Assembly: GCA_905236265.1 (NCBI GenBank)
Contig: CAJOOV010000042.1
Span: 1-16,997 of the forward strand
DNA from: an uncultured Oscillospiraceae bacterium
GTDB lineage: Bacteria; Bacillota; Clostridia; Oscillospirales; Oscillospiraceae
DNA: 16,997 nucleotides
Reading direction: 5' to 3'
The notes under the pieces are model-generated. The model made no database searches. It was not told where the DNA came from and saw only the letters and a program-made list of their open reading frames with translations. Positions within the stretch are counted from its first letter, which is position 1. The number at the start of each line of letters is the position of its first letter. The position numbers and the translations under genes were made by a program. This document shows, piece by piece, positions 15,632 through 16,997 of this stretch.

Positions 15632-15647
15632 CGTTAAAATTATAACG
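15632..15647 (+). promoter_or_regulatory. Palindrome at the crt start: candidate Rex operator
   Basis: CGTTAAAATTATAACG is an imperfect palindrome (7 of 8 pairs match) placed at about +3 to +18. It resembles the Rex consensus TTGTTAAN4TTAACAA in its GTTAA left half and TAAC right half. Rex, sensing NADH/NAD+, represses crt operons in clostridia, so function here is plausible but unproven. Confidence 0.5.
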
Positions 15648-15685
15648 ATATGAATTCATATCCCAATTCCAAGGAGGCAGCAACT

Positions 15686-16471
15686 ATGGCATTCATTCAG
15701 TATGAAGTGAAGGACATGATCGCTGTGCTCACCATCGACCGCCCCAAGGCGCTCAACGCCCTGAACTCTGCGGTACTGGATGAGCTGGATGCAGCGATTT
15801 CCGCCATTGACCTGAACACTGTCCGTGCGCTGGTCATCACCGGCGCAGGCGAGCGCAGCTTTGTGGCAGGCGCCGACATCGGGGAGATGAGCAAGCTGAC
15901 AAAGGCCGAGGGCGAGGCGTTCGGCAAAAAGGGCAACGACGTATTCCGCAAAATCGAGACTCTGCCCATCCCCGTCATCGCCGCCATCAACGGCTTTGCT
16001 CTGGGCGGCGGCAATGAGCTGGCCATGAGCTGCGACATCCGCCTGTGCTCCGACACCGCCGTGTTCGGCCAGCCCGAGGTGGGTCTGGGCATCACTCCCG
16101 GCTTCGGCGGCACCCAGCGTCTGGCACGTCTGGTCAGCCCCGGCATGGCAAAGCAGCTCATCTACACCGGCCGCAATATCAAGGCGGATGAGGCTCTGCG
16201 CATCGGTCTGGTGAATGCCGTCTATCCTCTGGAGGAGCTGCTGCCCGCCGCTGAGAAGATGGCTGTGACCATCGCCCGCAACGCCCCCATCGCCGTGCGT
16301 GCCTGCAAGCAGGCCATCAACGAGGGTCTGGAAGTGGGTATGGACGAGGCGATCGTGATTGAAGAAAAGCTGTTCGGCTCCTGCTTCGAGACCCACGACC
16401 AGATCGAGGGCATGGGATGCTTTATGAGCCGTGAAAAGCCCAAGCCCAAGGCGGTATTTACCAATAACTGA
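15686..16471 (+). CDS. crt: Short-chain enoyl-CoA hydratase (crotonase, 3-hydroxybutyryl-CoA dehydratase)
   Basis: 261 residues, matching clostridial Crt, which interconverts 3-hydroxybutyryl-CoA and crotonyl-CoA in butyrate formation. Crotonase-fold marks: oxyanion-hole segment FVAGADIGEM (59-68), INGFALGGGNELAMSCDIRL (101-120) with catalytic E111, and GQPEVGLGITPGFGGTQRL with catalytic E131. NIKADEALRIGLVN is also nearly as in C. acetobutylicum Crt. The ATG follows AAGGAGG by 8 bases. In many clostridia crt leads an operon with bcd, etfBA and hbd; here it stands alone, with a repeat-rich gap and a separate gene after it. I see no clear terminator directly after the stop. The region just downstream carries a copy of its last 20 codons. 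Confidence 0.95.
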   Translation: MAFIQYEVKDMIAVLTIDRPKALNALNSAVLDELDAAISAIDLNTVRALVITGAGERSFVAGADIGEMSKLTKAEGEAFGKKGNDVFRKIETLPIPVIAAINGFALGGGNELAMSCDIRLCSDTAVFGQPEVGLGITPGFGGTQRLARLVSPGMAKQLIYTGRNIKADEALRIGLVNAVYPLEELLPAAEKMAVTIARNAPIAVRACKQAINEGLEVGMDEAIVIEEKLFGSCFETHDQIEGMGCFMSREKPKPKAVFTNN

Positions 16472-16495
16472 GGTAACTCCCCTGCCCTCGATCTC

Positions 16496-16611
16496 CGCCG
16501 GGAGTCCGGCGTAACAAGCGTTTTGCGCAGCAAAACCTTGCCGCAGGCCGAATTCATTTCGGCCGAGGATGTGAAATCAAAAGGGCTCCCAAACAGCAAA
16601 GCTGTTTGGGA
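16496..16611. repeat. Multi-hairpin intergenic element
   Basis: Four hairpins in a row: 16496-16511 (6 bp, 4-base loop), 16520-16536 (7 bp, GTTTTGC/GCAAAAC), 16546-16564 (7 bp, GGCCGAA/TTCGGCC) and 16587-16611 (11 bp, TCCCAAACAGC with its complement, 3-base loop). No open frame and no U-tract follow. The layout suggests a composite interspersed repeat (REP/MITE-like); copies elsewhere cannot be checked here. Confidence 0.6.
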
Positions 16612-16614
16612 ATG

Positions 16615-16677
16615 GGCATGGGCTGCTTCATGAGCAGAGAGAAGCCGAAGCCCAAGGCGGTATTTACCAACAACTGA
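16615..16677 (+). pseudogene. Relic of a second crt gene (last 20 codons and stop)
   Basis: Encodes GMGCFMSREKPKPKAVFTNN and a stop, identical in protein to the end of the intact crt (16409-16471). Seven bases in six codons differ and all are synonymous (for example CGT/AGA, AAT/AAC, CCC/CCG). Homology stops sharply on the left at the 11-bp hairpin ending at 16611 and on the right at the stop codon. The rest of the gene is missing and there is no start or ribosome site for this fragment. Confidence 0.8.
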
Positions 16678-16703
16678 TCCCAAACGAACGCTTTTGTGTG
16701 TAC

Positions 16704-16767
16704 GGGACGGCGTCCTCGACGTCCCGCAGGGGAAGCTAATCACAATCAAGGGGGCGTCGAGGACGCC
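16704..16767. repeat. Pair of GC-rich palindromes in inverted orientation
   Basis: A perfect 13-bp inverted repeat (GGCGTCCTCGACG at 16709-16721 with its complement at 16755-16767). Each arm is itself inside a small palindrome: GGGACG/CGTCCC at 16704-16725, and GGCGTC/GACGCC around 16754-16767. This looks like two copies of one dispersed palindromic repeat facing each other, 33 bases apart. Confidence 0.6.
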
Positions 16768-16777
16768 GCCCCCTACC

Positions 16778-16871
16778 TGTCATTTCGAGCGGAGCGAAGC
16801 GTAGTCGAGAAATCCCCTTCGGATAGAGACTGTCTTCCGTAGGGGATCCCTCGACTTCGCTCGGGATGACA
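16778..16871. repeat. MITE/REP-like inverted repeat (TGTCAT...ATGACA)
   Basis: Long imperfect inverted repeat. The left arm starts TGTCATTTCGAGCGGAGCGA and ends near 16817 in AATCCCC. The right arm starts at GGGGATCCC near 16842 and ends TCGGGATGACA at 16871. The arms differ by about 10 bases inserted in the left one. Ends of the TGTCATTTCGAGC type occur in dispersed intergenic repeats in several bacterial groups. No coding potential. Confidence 0.65.
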
Positions 16872-16903
16872 TCCCATACTGGTACCTGTCCCCGTGGACT
16901 TCC

Positions 16904-16956
16904 CTGAAAGATTTCCCGCAAACTTTCAGTTTCGTTTCAGCATCTCCTGCTATACT
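16904..16956 (+). promoter_or_regulatory. Promoter region of the next gene, with TTTCAG direct repeats
   Basis: TATACT at 16951-16956 serves as -10. There is no good -35; instead TTTCAG occurs at 16924-16929 and 16935-16940, 11 bp apart, over the -35 position, and CTGAAAG (16904-16910) mirrors CTTTCAG (16923-16929). Direct repeats one helical turn apart over a weak -35 are typical of promoters activated by OmpR-family regulators. Confidence 0.5.
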
Positions 16957-16986
16957 TGCCCCATCATGAGACAGGAGGGAATCAAA

Positions 16987-16997
16987 ATGAAACGAAA
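16987..16997 (+). CDS. Start of an unidentified gene (cut by the right edge)
   Basis: Only ATG AAA CGA AA is present (Met-Lys-Arg). AGGAGGG at 16973-16979, 7 bases upstream, and the TATACT promoter support a real start. A Met-Lys-Arg beginning fits a signal peptide or membrane protein but proves nothing. Function unknown. Confidence 0.6.

Noticed and set aside
16587..16611. 11-bp hairpin as the crt terminator
   Set aside because: The stem is perfect but no U-run follows on either strand; it fits the repeat element better.
16736..16921. Leftward 61-codon open frame in the repeat region
   Set aside because: It consists almost wholly of the inverted repeats, with no ribosome site and no conserved features.
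1..16997. CRISPR arrays, tRNA or rRNA genes, phage or transposase genes
   Set aside because: No regularly spaced repeats, no cloverleaf or rRNA-like segments, and no integrase or transposase motifs were recognised on either strand.

Overview
The window looks like a chromosomal segment of a GC-rich, butyrate-type Clostridium relative, most likely in or near the Oscillospiraceae. The evidence is Gram-positive ribosome binding sites (AGGAGG type), clean sigma-A promoters with 17-bp spacers, three TTG starts, a Crt closely resembling the clostridial butyryl-CoA pathway enzyme, and a large FN3-repeat L,D-transpeptidase. Genus assignment is inference. I see no rRNA, tRNA, CRISPR array, prophage or transposase.

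Layout, left to right. A leftward block holds miaB (cut by the left edge), an FN3-repeat L,D-transpeptidase, tatD and nhaC. miaB, tatD and nhaC each have their own promoter; the transpeptidase probably rides on the tatD transcript. From about 7.7 kb a rightward, translationally coupled pair encodes two tRNA thiolases, MnmA and a TtcA-family protein, ending in a strong terminator. Next comes a leftward response regulator/histidine kinase pair, a rightward two-OB-fold SSB-like gene, a leftward RlmI-type rRNA methyltransferase, then rightward murC and crt. The last ~500 bases before the next gene (start at 16987) contain no intact gene but are dense with repeats.

Functionally this is mostly housekeeping: three sulfur-inserting tRNA modification enzymes (MiaB, MnmA, TtcA family), one rRNA methyltransferase, two cell-wall genes (murC and the transpeptidase), a sodium/proton-type antiporter and one carbon-metabolism gene (crt). 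I did not find a convincing new defence or biosynthetic system. The most unusual signals are: (a) a 63-base relic of a second crt 3' end just downstream of crt, differing only at synonymous positions; (b) a run of hairpins and palindromic repeats around that relic; (c) a Rex-like palindrome at the crt transcription start; (d) three T-runs spaced exactly 11 bp apart (A-tracts on the other strand) behind the nhaC promoter; (e) an L,D-transpeptidase with SSGC instead of SHGC; and (f) MnmA with a Cys-x2-Cys plus distal Cys pattern like the Fe-S thiolases.
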